A DNA stretch of 64,000 bases, taken from Cytidiella melzeri. Lineage: Eukaryota > Basidiomycota > Agaricomycetes > Polyporales > Irpicaceae. Made by a program: the position numbers and the translations under genes. This document shows, piece by piece, positions 36,532-46,645 of the stretch. Each line of letters begins with the position of its first letter. Position 1 is the first letter of the stretch. The notes beneath the pieces were generated by a model. That model ran no database searches. It worked only from the letters and a program-made list of their open reading frames with translations, and was not told where the DNA came from. The stretch covers positions 124,001 to 188,000 of the forward strand of contig JABYQR010000031.1 of the NCBI GenBank assembly GCA_022592445.1, read 5' to 3'.

Positions 36532-37006
36532 GATAACCGAAGATTTGGCCGGCTTGTATATATCGCAGGCATGATCACTCGTACCGCCCACCGCTCCATC
36601 ACTCTAAACAGTAACTTGACATGTTCTTTTGTATGTGTTTGAGCTTCCGTAGGTATCCTTCTGGTCTCAGACCGCTTGATATCTCACAACTATGACCATC
36701 TAAGAGAGAGAATGAAGTGTAGAAATCCTTGATAAGTAGCAGGACAGTGTCAATGATACACGAATGAGGAAGAGTTTCATGGTACATGATACAGCACTAA
36801 GGAGAGCATACGATTCGTTTGGCAAGCAAAAAAAAGGGGACTTCAAGATTTGCGCTGAGCTGAGGGTGAAGACTGTACAAATAATTGAAGAGACGATTGC
36901 TTCCGTACGGCGAGGAAAAATTGAGGATTGCGAGCGAAGTAATCGGAAAGAGCGTACGACCAATACATCGGCCGAGGGATATCATGGGGAGGGGCTGGGC
37001 GAAGTA
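36532..37006. other. Convergent intergenic region
   Basis: This stretch holds the 3' flanks of the peroxidase and RING genes. I see no gene in it. Confidence 0.4.
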
Positions 37007-39008
37007 TTATGAACTGCCAGGCGGAGAATTTCGTCCACCACGACGCCGTTTCTTCTTTGCAGAATTCTCAGCAATCTCCACTGGCCGCTGGCAGACAGGA
37101 CAACGCCCAGACACGTCGGTCAACCACGGATCTACGCATGTTTTCTGCAAAACGAGGTGAGATACGCTGACGGTCGCGGATTACATGAGCACATACATGG
37201 AAAACGTGTCCGCAAGCGAGTAATCGGAGTGGCTGCGGCCCTTCACCAGCATCCTCGAGTTTCAGCCTGTCGATGTCTGCCTCAGTCACCTCATCTACTT
37301 GGACCTCCTGTACTAAGCTATCAGGGTGAGCGGAAGATGGGATAGGCTTCGGTTCCACGGGTTTTTCCTTGTCGGCTGGCACACCTTCCTTCGGCTTATC
37401 CTTTCTCTCCGGCTCATCAAAGTCCATAAGACATATGGCACAAGCAGCACGATGACCCTCCAGTCTCACAAAAGGGTATTCTCCAGAAACCCAATTATCT
37501 TCCCACGTTTGGATCTCGCCGTCAGAGTCTCCTCCTTTGCGCTTCATAGCTTTCCCGTTAGCAGGAGTCTTTTTCGATCGCCGGAGGAAAGCAAATCTAA
37601 ACCTTCGCGTGCGCTCGGTAGGCTTGATTGGAGAGATCGGAGGATATAGGTGTGCAGGTGAAGGAACAGAAATAAGGGATTTGGCATCCTTGGTGCCGTC
37701 TTCTTCAGGAGGTGGGGGAATATACAGCACGAGCGGTATCTGATCAACGACAGACTTTGGGATCTTCTTGATATCGGCATGAACTTCCCCGGCACGCTGA
37801 ATTGGATGTCGACCAATACAGAGCAGAACAATGTTGTAGATAAGCTGTAGAAGGCTGGCTTTGAGTTGCCGTTGTTTGGACATCAGCGGATTTTTATACG
37901 CACGAAAAGCACCGGGCCCACAATGAAGATGACCAGGCCAATAAGAACGATCTCGAGCAGCATCAGATAGAGTATGCATAGAATGCCGAAGGTGAGCCAC
38001 CACAAGTGTGGGGAAGAATGACGGCACGTAGTGACGGATGAATATTCGAAGACGTGGGCCGCCAAAAACCACACCATTGAGAGGGTATTGCTCAGGATAT
38101 TGAGCCTATATTAAAAGCTTAGTCAATGTACACAAGGCTTTGAAGCAGACCCACACACCGTCTGAATAGATGTGTACGAGGGAGTGAGTTTTCAGGATTT
38201 GCGTTGTCGCCCTGTCCTTCAACGCGCGTTGACGCGGGTTGAGTACTGCCCTGCCTGTCAAGAGCACCAGTATTTGGTCGTCCAGCCTCAGTGTCTCCAG
38301 ATGAGCCACTTCTACGCTCCCTGTCGTGGCATGAGCATTAACGTCAGGCGAGTCTCAGTCCCGAACTTACATTTGCCGCAGTGTAACATTTCTGCGCCAA
38401 TCCCAATACCCCGTTAGGCAAACTAACGCAACCCGTACAAGCCAGATAGAGTTCCAAACGCCCAATGGCTTCAAGCATGCATCCCACTCGCTGAGTCCAG
38501 GGACCGTCGGACTTTCGCGATGCGACGCGATGACGAGTAACGTAACGACGACCACGTACTGCACAAGTCCAAAACCTAAACTCCACACCATGTTCAAAAG
38601 CTGGCTCCTGGCTTTCGCATCTGGCCCTGCAAGACCAAAGAACACTAGAAGTTTGCCCTTGAAACCTGCAGGCACAGGACGAGTTCGAGTTTGCCGGTGT
38701 CTGGGTGGACGAAGTGGGAGTTGCGCTTGCGTTTGGATTTGACCATCTGTAAAGCTTGGGACAGCAGAGTCACGCACAATGGCATCGCGCGCATGTGCGG
38801 GAATAGGAGCAGCGATTGTCCTCCGCGGACTGTCGACGCTTTGGAGGTGGGACACGCGTACATTTCTCGGAGTCTGGTCTGTAGAGATTCGAAGGTTGCC
38901 TCGATGTCGAGGGGGCCTCGTAGAAGATCCCTCTAGGTCAAGATCTCCTGTAGAACGCACCCTGCGCAGTGCACGCTCGAGTTGGGTCGTCAAGTCGTCT
39001 TGCTCCAT
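37007..39008 (-). CDS. Membrane RING-H2 protein, probable E3 ubiquitin ligase
   Basis: Five exons (39008-38371, 38320-38159, 38105-37904, 37844-37197, 37144-37007) give 595 aa. After a disordered Arg/Pro-rich N-terminus there are about four hydrophobic helices: LVQYVVVVTLLVIAS, IWLVRVALVCLTGYW, LTFGILCILYLMLLEIVLIG plus the next run, and LIYNIVLLCIG. The C-terminal RING-H2 starts CAICLMDF and continues after a roughly 75-residue Pro/Glu/Lys-rich insert with ACGHVFHKTCVDPWL and GRCPVCQRPV. It thus has all eight ligands (C-C-C-H-H-C-C-C), with an unusually long first loop. It would recruit E2 enzymes at a membrane; the organelle and the targets cannot be told. The last exon begins inside the RING, after GHVFH. 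Confidence 0.85.
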
Positions 39009-40098
39009 GGCTATAGTGGTGGGAGAGACTGAGGATGACTCGCGCCTCGCCTGAACCTCCTGTCCTCAGGCTCTTATTTGGAAACCTCGAAGGGCTCAAT
39101 CGATGTTGGAGGGTATGAGCTGCAAGGACTACCCACGCTGAGACCGCGGTGGCCTTAGTGTTTGTTGTTGTATAGCTTCCTTGCACAGGAATCCAATCAC
39201 ACGAAAAACATATCCTGGGCCATCGAGCCAACAAAGATGAGGAATATGGGCGTTGAAGGCGAGAGGCGGTGTAAGCGTTCAGAAGCGTATCGCATACTTA
39301 CCGCCCAAATGAGACCCGGACCGTCAGCTCCGGCTCAGCGAGCGAGCGTCGCCGCCGAGCGCGATGAATCAGGAATAGTGAAATCAAACTTTAGGCCATA
39401 GTGGATTTAGGGATTTCCAAAAGTCCTCACCAGTCTATTGCAAACAATTTTCAAGGTGATTGCATGATCAAGGCGCACAGATATGTACAGAAATGCTTAG
39501 GAAATGGGGAATCCAGTGGCAGTCACGAACGTCGTTCAAAACCAAAGACACATTTTACGTAGATACGATTACAACGCGTTACGAAAGGAAGATGACGGTT
39601 AACTACAGGAAGGAAAGTCATCTCAACTTGTCTACTACGGCGCAGGTTGTGTCTTGCCTTAGAGGTCCTGATTCTCTTCTTTGGCCACGACTCTCTTGCC
39701 GCCTCCTGCCTTTTAAAGAAGGTGGACCAGGCGTCTGCCAGGAACGAGACTAACGTATAACAGTCTCTGAAACACCTACTGCAAGAAAGGGGTGAGCCCA
39801 ACACAGCCGAGCATATGATTCGGGGCTGCTCAGACGTAACTAACGTGTGCTTTACAGGGGCTCAACATGCCGACCATAGTAACCTGCCTCATCCGAATAT
39901 CTTTCACATCAGCTAGTATATAACCCCCCTCAGGCCACCATCCCAGTAGCTCCAGGTTTCCATCTCTCCAAGCGCAGGTCGGTGAGTGTGTATTTGCTCA
40001 CATTTCACTCACGTCGGTCACCCTACTAAAATGCTCTTACAGCTACAGCTCACTATCTTCCCAATCGCGGCCTTTCAACATCTGGTATTCTTGCTTTC
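39009..40098. other. Intergenic region with the promoter of the proline-rich protein gene
   Basis: About 1.1 kb separates the divergent RING gene and the secreted-protein gene. TATATAA at 39917-39923 is the likely core promoter of the latter, and an intron in the leader is possible after about 39980. I see no other gene. Confidence 0.45.
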
Positions 40099-43000
40099 AT
40101 GCGTTTCTCCACCCCTCTCGTGTTGTTCGTCGCCATTCTCATTGGCGAGCTCCATACGGTGACCGTGTCTGCCGTCCCCTATCCCCATTCCTCCGGCAAC
40201 TTAGAGGGACACAGCACGAGCAATAACACAGTCCCCCCATCCTCTGTTCTCACCACAGTCTCAGAACTCCACTACAAGAGGTCAAAGTAAGTACTTACAT
40301 TTCGAATGGTATTGTGAGTGAAAGGTGTGTTCGACTATATTAAATTAGACGCTCAACGTACGGGCGCTGTAGTTACCGTATATAAGACTAAAACTGATCA
40401 ATGCAACGACACGCACTTTTGATCCCCAACTTCCACTGTGTGATCCCTCTCAGACTCGCTCTCTCAACGCTCTCCACTACTTTCATAGCCTTCTAACAGG
40501 TTATGAGCCCCGGATAAGCTCACTACCTCACTCATATTACTATCTGCACTCACTCTCTGCCCGCTGGTGGTTAATCCGCCGCGTGCCCACTAGTTGATGA
40601 GCTCTGATCCTACTGATCAGCCTCAACCTCGTCGTTCTACGCGCGAACGAAAACAAACCGACTTTCTTCGAGGCACTATCCCTCGTACAACTCGCAGGAG
40701 ACGTACCCCGGTCTTCACTCCTACTCCTACTCCTCCTCCTGCTCCTACCCCTCTTCAACAACCAACAATGTCTTCCGCTTCTCGCGCTGTTACCCCAGGG
40801 CCTGCACCTTCCGACGACGCTCCCAACGTCGCTTCTACCTCTGCCGTCGTCGACCATCCCACTGCCCGCAACACGGCATCACGTCGAGTCTCAGCTCCTC
40901 CCTCTGATCGCCGTCGCACTCCTTTCGACACACTCCGCGACGACTTCGCCCGTCGTCACACCACTAAGCCATCGTCGGACGATAGTGACGATCCTATGGA
41001 CGACGATGAGGCGCACGAAAGGCGAAGGGGCAAACTGCCCAGAGCCCGTCGTGCACCGTCCCCCTCGCCATCTGGCCCCACTGACTCTGCGCGAGCAGTG
41101 TCGTCCCTCCTTTCCGTGCCTCCAAAGCACGACGTGGAGTATACTATGTCGCTTAGCGACGTCCACAAAGCCTTCGCAGACGTTGGCAAACTTACAGGTC
41201 CTGATACCTGGCCGATGTGGAAATTCCGCGTCGATACTGCGATGTCGACCATCGTCGACTTCTATAGCTACAGGGGTGGTCTTACCATTCCTCAAGAGGT
41301 CCAACGGGCCGTCTTCAACGTCCTGGCTGGACACATCGCAGACTCTGTGATGGCCAACTATCTCAACGAGACCGCGCCGCACAGACTCATGGAGAAACTC
41401 TCCGAACGGTTCGAGCCGACTTCCACTATGTCGGACGCGAACGAAATCTTCCAACTTTTCTCCCTCCGCCGTCCTGTCCACGAAATGGACAAACTACTCG
41501 ACGACGCGCACAACTTGTACTCGAAGATTCTGTCCAAGGGTATCGAATTCCCCCAACACATCTTCTACTCCGCCCTCGTCGGCATCATTCCCCCCGCCTA
41601 TGCGCATACTCGCGCTAGCTACGAGGCTGGCGTGCGTTCCCGTACTCCCGCGGGCGAGAAGTACGACTACAATCCCATTTCTCTGAGCGTCGAGCTCCGC
41701 CGCGACTTTCATAGTTGGCGACTCGCTCATCCACTTGACCGCTCTCGGTCCAAGGGTTCGTCAACCCTTGTTCCTCGCGATAGGCCCGCTGGTGGTTCAT
41801 CCGCCGCGTCGCCAGCAGTCGACAAACGTGTCAAACGTCCGGCGAAAGCCACTTCCTCCGCTCGTGCGGCCGCCGCTCCTTACTCGAAGGAGAAGTCCGT
41901 TCGTGACACTTCGAAGATGAAGTGTTACAACTGCAACGAGACAGGCCACACGACGCCTACTTGCCCTTCGCCCTGGACAGAGAAGTCCAAGGAGGCGATG
42001 AAGAGGAAGGGTATCACCCGGAAGTCTGTTGCTGCTGGTGCCAAGGGCAAAGCTGCCACTGCCGCCGCTGCTGTTGCTACTCCCGCTGTTGCTGGTCCGT
42101 CGACAACTACTCCTCGTCGCAACCAGAGCGCGTGGGTGTCGGCTCTCTCTGAGTCCGACGTCACTATGCACGTAAGTACTTCACTTACTACTACCACTTT
42201 TCATACTCTGCTTCCGCTGTATGCGACTTCGTCAACAGACGAGTCGGTACATATTCTTGATACTGGCGCGACTATACACTGTACGCCGTATCGAGACTTA
42301 CTTTTCAATGTCCACTCCGTACCAACTATCGTACTGACTGTTGCCAACTCAGAACAACTAGTTTTGAAACTCGCTGGTGACATGGTACTCGAGGTGGAAC
42401 AGGAAAGTGGTAAGCTTACTGAACTCCTGCTAAAGAACGTCTACTTCAACTCAACTCTACCTTTTACTTTAATCAGCGTTGGAAAATTGGACTCTGATTA
42501 TCGTTTTACCTTTTATCACAATCTTTGTACTATATACGACTCGAACTCGACTTGTGTGGCTGTTGTTAGAAAATCAAATGATTTATACACGCTATCATCA
42601 ACTCGAGTGACTTCTTTAGCAAGCGTGCATAGAACTGGCATTACTTTACTTGAACTACATAAAAAACTCGGTCATCTCAGTTACTTCATGATCAAGAAAC
42701 TACTTCAAACTTCGTCAATCATCACTGATCATATAACTGACCATACTGAAACTCCGTGTGAGGATTGTTTACTTAACAATATCCATCGCAATACTGTACC
42801 CAAACTTCGTTCTTCATCATTAGCTGAAGCTTTCGGAGATCACTTTCATATCGACATCTTTGGGCCTCTACCCACAGCGTCGATTACTGGTAAACACAAA
42901 TACTGGTTGACTATCGTCGACGATGCTACTAGATGGTTAGTACTTGCACCACTAGTTACTAAAGATGACGCCTATACTCAATGGGTCATTTTCTCTACTG

Positions 43001-45849
43001 AACTTTTGACGCAATATGGTATTCGTGTCAAGATACTTCAAGCCGATAACGACGGTGTCTTTACCAGTAAAGCTATGACTGCTTACTTGAAAACTCAAGG
43101 AACTATACTACGTCTTACTGTACATGATACTCCTCAGCAAAACGGTGTTGCTGAGCGTGTACATCAAACTATTATGAACTTGATTCGAGTAAACCTGCAT
43201 ACTGCATCTTTACCAAATCGACTATGGTGGTACGCTGCATTATACGCGATGTATGTGTACAATCGTTCTCCTCGTACTATACTTAACTACAAAACTCCTT
43301 ACTTTAAGCGATATGGCACAGACATTAACCTTGATGGACTTCAAGTCTTCGGTCAGCCGTGCATTGTATACGACGAATATCGCACAAATAAACTAGCATC
43401 TAAGGGTAAAAGGGGAGTCTGGATAGGCTTCGCTGAACACTCTAAAGGTCACTACGTTTACTTCGGACAACGTGTTGGAGTTGAACGTAACTTGCAATTC
43501 GTTGACTCTACGATACGAATTGAAGGGGAGAAAGAACCAAATGTCGAAAAACTTACTACTGAAAAACAACTTGAACTTGAGGACAACCCTCACATAGAAC
43601 CAATGGAAATCGACGAGCCTGACCCTACTGGTCCAAGGCGTTCCAACAGAACTCCTCAACTATCGCGTAAAGCTCGTGGACTAAACTACAACGAAGTAGA
43701 CACTAACATTGCTTTCTACTTAACTGAGTTTAACGCTTACTATGCTGAGGACGTCGGTGACCCTGTCACTTTCAAAGATGTACTCAATCACCCTCTCAAA
43801 GACGATTGGTTTAAGTCTATGAAACTTGAGGTTGATACACTAGAACAACTCGGCACTTGGGAATACTGTATCCCACCGCCAAATGCCAATATTACTGGTT
43901 CTCGCTTCGTCTACAAGACTAAGTACGAACATGGCAAAGTTACTAAACTCAAGTCAAGACTTGTTGCGCAAGGATACTCTCAGCGCGATGGTATTGATTA
44001 CTATGCAAACGACTTGTTCGCTCCAGTCGCGCGCATGAGTTCTATGCGACTCATACTTACACTTGCGGCTTCACTACACTTCGAGATTAACCAACTCGAT
44101 GTTAAGTCCGCTTACTTATACGGTAAAATTAACGATGATGAAGATCTTTATCTTCGCCCGCCGCCTGGCGACTTACTGCCCAACTTGCCTAAGGGCTGGG
44201 TACTTAAACTACGCAAAACTATCTATGGCCTTAAACAAGCCGGACGTCGCTGGTACAAGGTACTATGCGATATACTTTTCCAACTTGGACTTAAGCGTTC
44301 AGACTATGATAACGCTGTCTTCTACCTTTATAGGGGAGAAAAACTAATACTTATACTCGCTGTTCATGTCGACGATATTACTCTCTGTACTATCACTTCT
44401 GTCGTCGCTGAACAATTTGAGATAGCACTTAGACAACATGTCGAGGTAACAAACGGTGGCACTATCCACTGGATGCTTGGCATGGAAATCGATTACGACA
44501 AAGCCTCTGGTGTTATCAAGCTTCGTCAACGCGATTATATCCAAACTATACTTAAACGAAACAACTTTGACCATGATCATACACGCCGTACGCCTATGAT
44601 ACACGAGCACAACTTAGCCCCCCGTGACTCGAAAGAACCTCGTCAGGACGCTGACGCTATTAAACAATACATGTCTTTAGTCGGTGGTTTACGATACGTT
44701 GCTGACTGTACTCGACCAGACGTTGCATACTGCACTGGTCAACTTGCACGATACTTAGCTGACCCTTCTAAGGAACACTTCGCTGCAGCTAAACAGTGTT
44801 ACCTATACTTGAAGGGAACGTGCGATTACTGGCTTGTCCTAGGAAACCAAGCAACTACTACTAATACTTCACTTGTCGGATACGCTGATTCTGACGGTAT
44901 GACTACATACGGCAATAAACCAATAATGGGCTACACCTTCACATATAATGACTCGCTTATCTCTTGGTCAAGTAAGCGTGGTTCACTTGTAACACTATCG
45001 GTCACCGAAGCCGAATTATATGCCTTAGCGCATGCGTCAACTGAAGCTATATATCTAAAAGCACTCATTGACGAACTACTTAACTCTACTATGGACCCTG
45101 TCAAAATGTATACTGACAGTGCATCAACTATTGCCATTGTTAGCTCACCTGACGAGCAACATTCGCAACGAACTAAACACTTCGAGATTCGTAAGAATTT
45201 CATCAGCGATCGTGTACTCAAGAAGTATATAACTATTCATCACATATCTTCTAACGATCAACGTGCTGATACACTTACTAAAGCACTACCTCTCGAAAAA
45301 CTCAAGCACTTCAATGAACTACTTCATATTCGTGCTTGAAGGGGAGTGTTCGACTATATTAAATTAGACGCTCAACGTACGGGCGCTGTAGTTACCGTAT
45401 ATAAGACTAAAACTGATCAATGCAACGACACGCACTTTTGATCCCCAACTTCCACTGTGTGATCCCTCTCAGACTCGCTCTCTCAACGCTCTCCACTACT
45501 TTCATAGCCTTCTAACAAGGTGTCTCTGACAATTTGATTCAGTCTAAACAACCAATCAATTGCTACTGACTGCAAGTTCAACAAGCGAAGGCTGCAATAT
45601 CAAGCACGTGGTCCTGTTGGTAGCCTGGAAAGTCAGCCAATTAGACAGGTGGCAGCTACGGTTGATTCTGTGGCCGCAAAAGCCCTCCACATTGTCCCTG
45701 GCCGCCCTGCCCCGCCCCCTCCTGTACCGCCTCCCTCTTATGAGAGCAGCTTTCAACCTGGCCGCCCTGCCCCGCCCCCTCCCGAATCGGCCCCCCCTTA
45801 CGTTGCACCTGTCCCGCCTAGGAGAGCACACCCCCAAGAACGCCAATAA
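40099..45849 (+). CDS. Secreted proline-rich protein gene interrupted, in an intron, by a Copia element
   Basis: Exon 1 (40099-40286) encodes a signal peptide (MRFSTPLVLFVAILIGELHT) and ends at a good donor, GTAAGT. The next in-phase exon begins at 45543, after TTTGATTCAG, and runs open to a stop at 45849. Together they give 164 aa. The second exon encodes a Gln/Arg-rich part and then two copies of PGRPAPPPP. Between the exons lies a complete LTR retrotransposon with its target-site duplication, so the intron is 5,256 nt, of which 5,190 nt is the element and 5 nt the second TSD copy. Before insertion the intron would have been about 60 nt. I do not recognise the family; a cell-wall or extracellular role is inferred from the signal peptide. 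That both exons belong to one gene rests on frame, splice sites and composition. Confidence 0.6.
40323..40327. other. Target-site duplication, left copy
   Basis: AGGTG precedes the 5' LTR, and the same 5 bp follows the 3' LTR at 45518-45522. Five base pairs is the usual length for Copia integration. Confidence 0.9.
40328..40498 (+). repeat. 5' LTR
   Basis: It is 171 bp with TG and CA ends. TATATAA at 40379-40385 is the likely element promoter. Confidence 0.95.
40499..40510 (+). promoter_or_regulatory. Primer-binding site of half-tRNA type
   Basis: GGTTATGAGCCC directly follows the 5' LTR. Its complement GGGCTCATAACC matches the anticodon arm of initiator tRNA-Met, with the CAT anticodon inside. 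This is the arrangement known from Drosophila copia, which is primed by a tRNA-Met half molecule rather than by the CCA end. Confidence 0.65.
40597..45339 (+). CDS. Copia Gag-Pol polyprotein
   Basis: A single frame of 1,580 codons starts at the ATG at 40597, two codons into the open frame. After a basic Pro-rich N-terminus comes the Gag region (TWPMWKFRVDTAM), then a zinc knuckle CYNCNETGHTTPTC (about 443-456). The protease motif is DTGA (about 555), and a gag-pre-integrase block is HKKLGHLS. The integrase triad is Asp753, Asp817 and Glu853 with the canonical 35-residue spacing between the last two. The reverse transcriptase has FAPVARMSSMRLIL and HVDD (about 1257-1260), and RNase H has GYADSDG (about 1431). 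No stop or frameshift separates Gag from Pol. Codon use changes sharply near 42165: Gag is GC-rich, while protease to RNase H is AT-rich. Confidence 0.97.
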   Translation: MSSDPTDQPQPRRSTRERKQTDFLRGTIPRTTRRRRTPVFTPTPTPPPAPTPLQQPTMSSASRAVTPGPAPSDDAPNVASTSAVVDHPTARNTASRRVSAPPSDRRRTPFDTLRDDFARRHTTKPSSDDSDDPMDDDEAHERRRGKLPRARRAPSPSPSGPTDSARAVSSLLSVPPKHDVEYTMSLSDVHKAFADVGKLTGPDTWPMWKFRVDTAMSTIVDFYSYRGGLTIPQEVQRAVFNVLAGHIADSVMANYLNETAPHRLMEKLSERFEPTSTMSDANEIFQLFSLRRPVHEMDKLLDDAHNLYSKILSKGIEFPQHIFYSALVGIIPPAYAHTRASYEAGVRSRTPAGEKYDYNPISLSVELRRDFHSWRLAHPLDRSRSKGSSTLVPRDRPAGGSSAASPAVDKRVKRPAKATSSARAAAAPYSKEKSVRDTSKMKCYNCNETGHTTPTCPSPWTEKSKEAMKRKGITRKSVAAGAKGKAATAAAAVATPAVAGPSTTTPRRNQSAWVSALSESDVTMHVSTSLTTTTFHTLLPLYATSSTDESVHILDTGATIHCTPYRDLLFNVHSVPTIVLTVANSEQLVLKLAGDMVLEVEQESGKLTELLLKNVYFNSTLPFTLISVGKLDSDYRFTFYHNLCTIYDSNSTCVAVVRKSNDLYTLSSTRVTSLASVHRTGITLLELHKKLGHLSYFMIKKLLQTSSIITDHITDHTETPCEDCLLNNIHRNTVPKLRSSSLAEAFGDHFHIDIFGPLPTASITGKHKYWLTIVDDATRWLVLAPLVTKDDAYTQWVIFSTELLTQYGIRVKILQADNDGVFTSKAMTAYLKTQGTILRLTVHDTPQQNGVAERVHQTIMNLIRVNLHTASLPNRLWWYAALYAMYVYNRSPRTILNYKTPYFKRYGTDINLDGLQVFGQPCIVYDEYRTNKLASKGKRGVWIGFAEHSKGHYVYFGQRVGVERNLQFVDSTIRIEGEKEPNVEKLTTEKQLELEDNPHIEPMEIDEPDPTGPRRSNRTPQLSRKARGLNYNEVDTNIAFYLTEFNAYYAEDVGDPVTFKDVLNHPLKDDWFKSMKLEVDTLEQLGTWEYCIPPPNANITGSRFVYKTKYEHGKVTKLKSRLVAQGYSQRDGIDYYANDLFAPVARMSSMRLILTLAASLHFEINQLDVKSAYLYGKINDDEDLYLRPPPGDLLPNLPKGWVLKLRKTIYGLKQAGRRWYKVLCDILFQLGLKRSDYDNAVFYLYRGEKLILILAVHVDDITLCTITSVVAEQFEIALRQHVEVTNGGTIHWMLGMEIDYDKASGVIKLRQRDYIQTILKRNNFDHDHTRRTPMIHEHNLAPRDSKEPRQDADAIKQYMSLVGGLRYVADCTRPDVAYCTGQLARYLADPSKEHFAAAKQCYLYLKGTCDYWLVLGNQATTTNTSLVGYADSDGMTTYGNKPIMGYTFTYNDSLISWSSKRGSLVTLSVTEAELYALAHASTEAIYLKALIDELLNSTMDPVKMYTDSASTIAIVSSPDEQHSQRTKHFEIRKNFISDRVLKKYITIHHISSNDQRADTLTKALPLEKLKHFNELLHIRA
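45339..45346 (+). other. Polypurine tract
   Basis: AAGGGGAG immediately precedes the 3' LTR, the position for plus-strand priming. It overlaps the last base of the Gag-Pol stop codon. Confidence 0.8.
45347..45517 (+). repeat. 3' LTR
   Basis: It is 171 bp and, by eye, identical to the 5' LTR. It is followed by the AGGTG target duplication. Confidence 0.95.
45697..45782 (+). repeat. Two 26-bp direct repeats coding for PGRPAPPPP
   Basis: Identical 26-bp units at 45697-45722 and 45757-45782, with a 60-bp period, lie in phase in exon 2 of the proline-rich gene. The period is a multiple of three, which supports that this exon is or was coding. Confidence 0.85.
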
Positions 45850-45956
45850 ACATTGGCTGTCTTCCTATTCTTACGAGGCCCAGCAGTAATTATGACAGAT
45901 CTTGTCGGTCCCGCGCTCTGTAGTATTCTCTCACTTGCCCGCCGCCATCCCCCTAG

Positions 45957-46361
45957 CTACTTACAATAGCCTTGTATTTTGAATGAAAGAACGCCTCTGA
46001 CTTGCACATCACATCTAGGGTGAGGCATTTGGTGCCTTCGGATGAGAGGTTTTGTATACCCGTCGGTTGCTTTCACCGCTGTCGTTCGCATACGGTTCAA
46101 TTCTCTAAGCATCATCAGTAATTCGTGTGGAGTGGGCTGCTTCACACGGCTGAATCAGTACTGATGTCCTACAATACTAACTAGGTCCTGCTCCAACCCT
46201 TCATGTAAAGGTTGCTTGCAAGGTAGAACGTCCACAACGTACTTTCCAGCGTGAGACTGTGCATACGCAGCATATTCAAGTACGTGTGATGAAGGGTAAA
46301 AAGTTTCAAGAACGCCATCTCTGCGCGGTGCTTTGGGCTTCAGCTGCAGATTTGATAGCAA
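45957..46361 (-). pseudogene. Possible remnant of an unknown protein gene
   Basis: Two adjacent open stretches on the minus strand read like protein: 46361-46155 (containing KPKAPRRDGVLETFYPSSH) and 46145-45957 (containing PTPHELLMMLRELNRMR and HPRCDVQVRGVLSFKIQ). The composition looks coding and the second could follow the first by a short intron, but I find no convincing start or end and no known family. A fragment of a repeated gene family is the simplest reading. The rest of the 45850-46645 gap shows nothing else. Confidence 0.25.
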
Positions 46362-46645
46362 GCGACCGTCGCCTCCATCAATCCTTGATGGGGATGGCCG
46401 GAAAGATTAATAGTACAACAGTACAATACAACATGACCGGGGTAAGGCTCCCCATCTACAGCGGACGGAACGTGGGGCCAGCCTTGTTAGCTACCTGCCG
46501 CAATTCCAGGCTTGAGCACGGCGCTCACGCGAGGAGCTGCTACAATCCTGCCAGAAAACAATACAGAACCTCATACGCTCAGTGAGGAAGAATCAACAAT
46601 ACTTTGGGTGCGGATCGTTTCGTGGCCACGAAAGACTTTTTCGTG

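Larger units (their letters stand above)
40328..45517 (+). mobile_element. Complete Ty1/Copia LTR retrotransposon
   Basis: The element has 171-bp LTRs (40328-40498 and 45347-45517) that I read as identical, each starting TG and ending CA. A primer-binding site directly follows the 5' LTR and a purine tract precedes the 3' LTR. One long open frame has domain order Gag, protease, integrase, reverse transcriptase, RNase H, which defines Copia. A 5-bp target duplication (AGGTG) flanks it. Intact ends, identical LTRs and an open frame imply recent insertion and possible activity. It lies in the sense orientation in the intron of the proline-rich protein gene. Confidence 0.97.

Noticed and set aside
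40891..41481. 196-codon minus-strand open frame inside the Copia element
   Set aside because: It is antisense to Gag, which has clear conserved domains; the open frame follows from GC-rich composition.
45543..45849. Treating the exon after the Copia element as part of the element
   Set aside because: It lies outside the 3' LTR and its target duplication, and it joins in phase with the signal-peptide exon.
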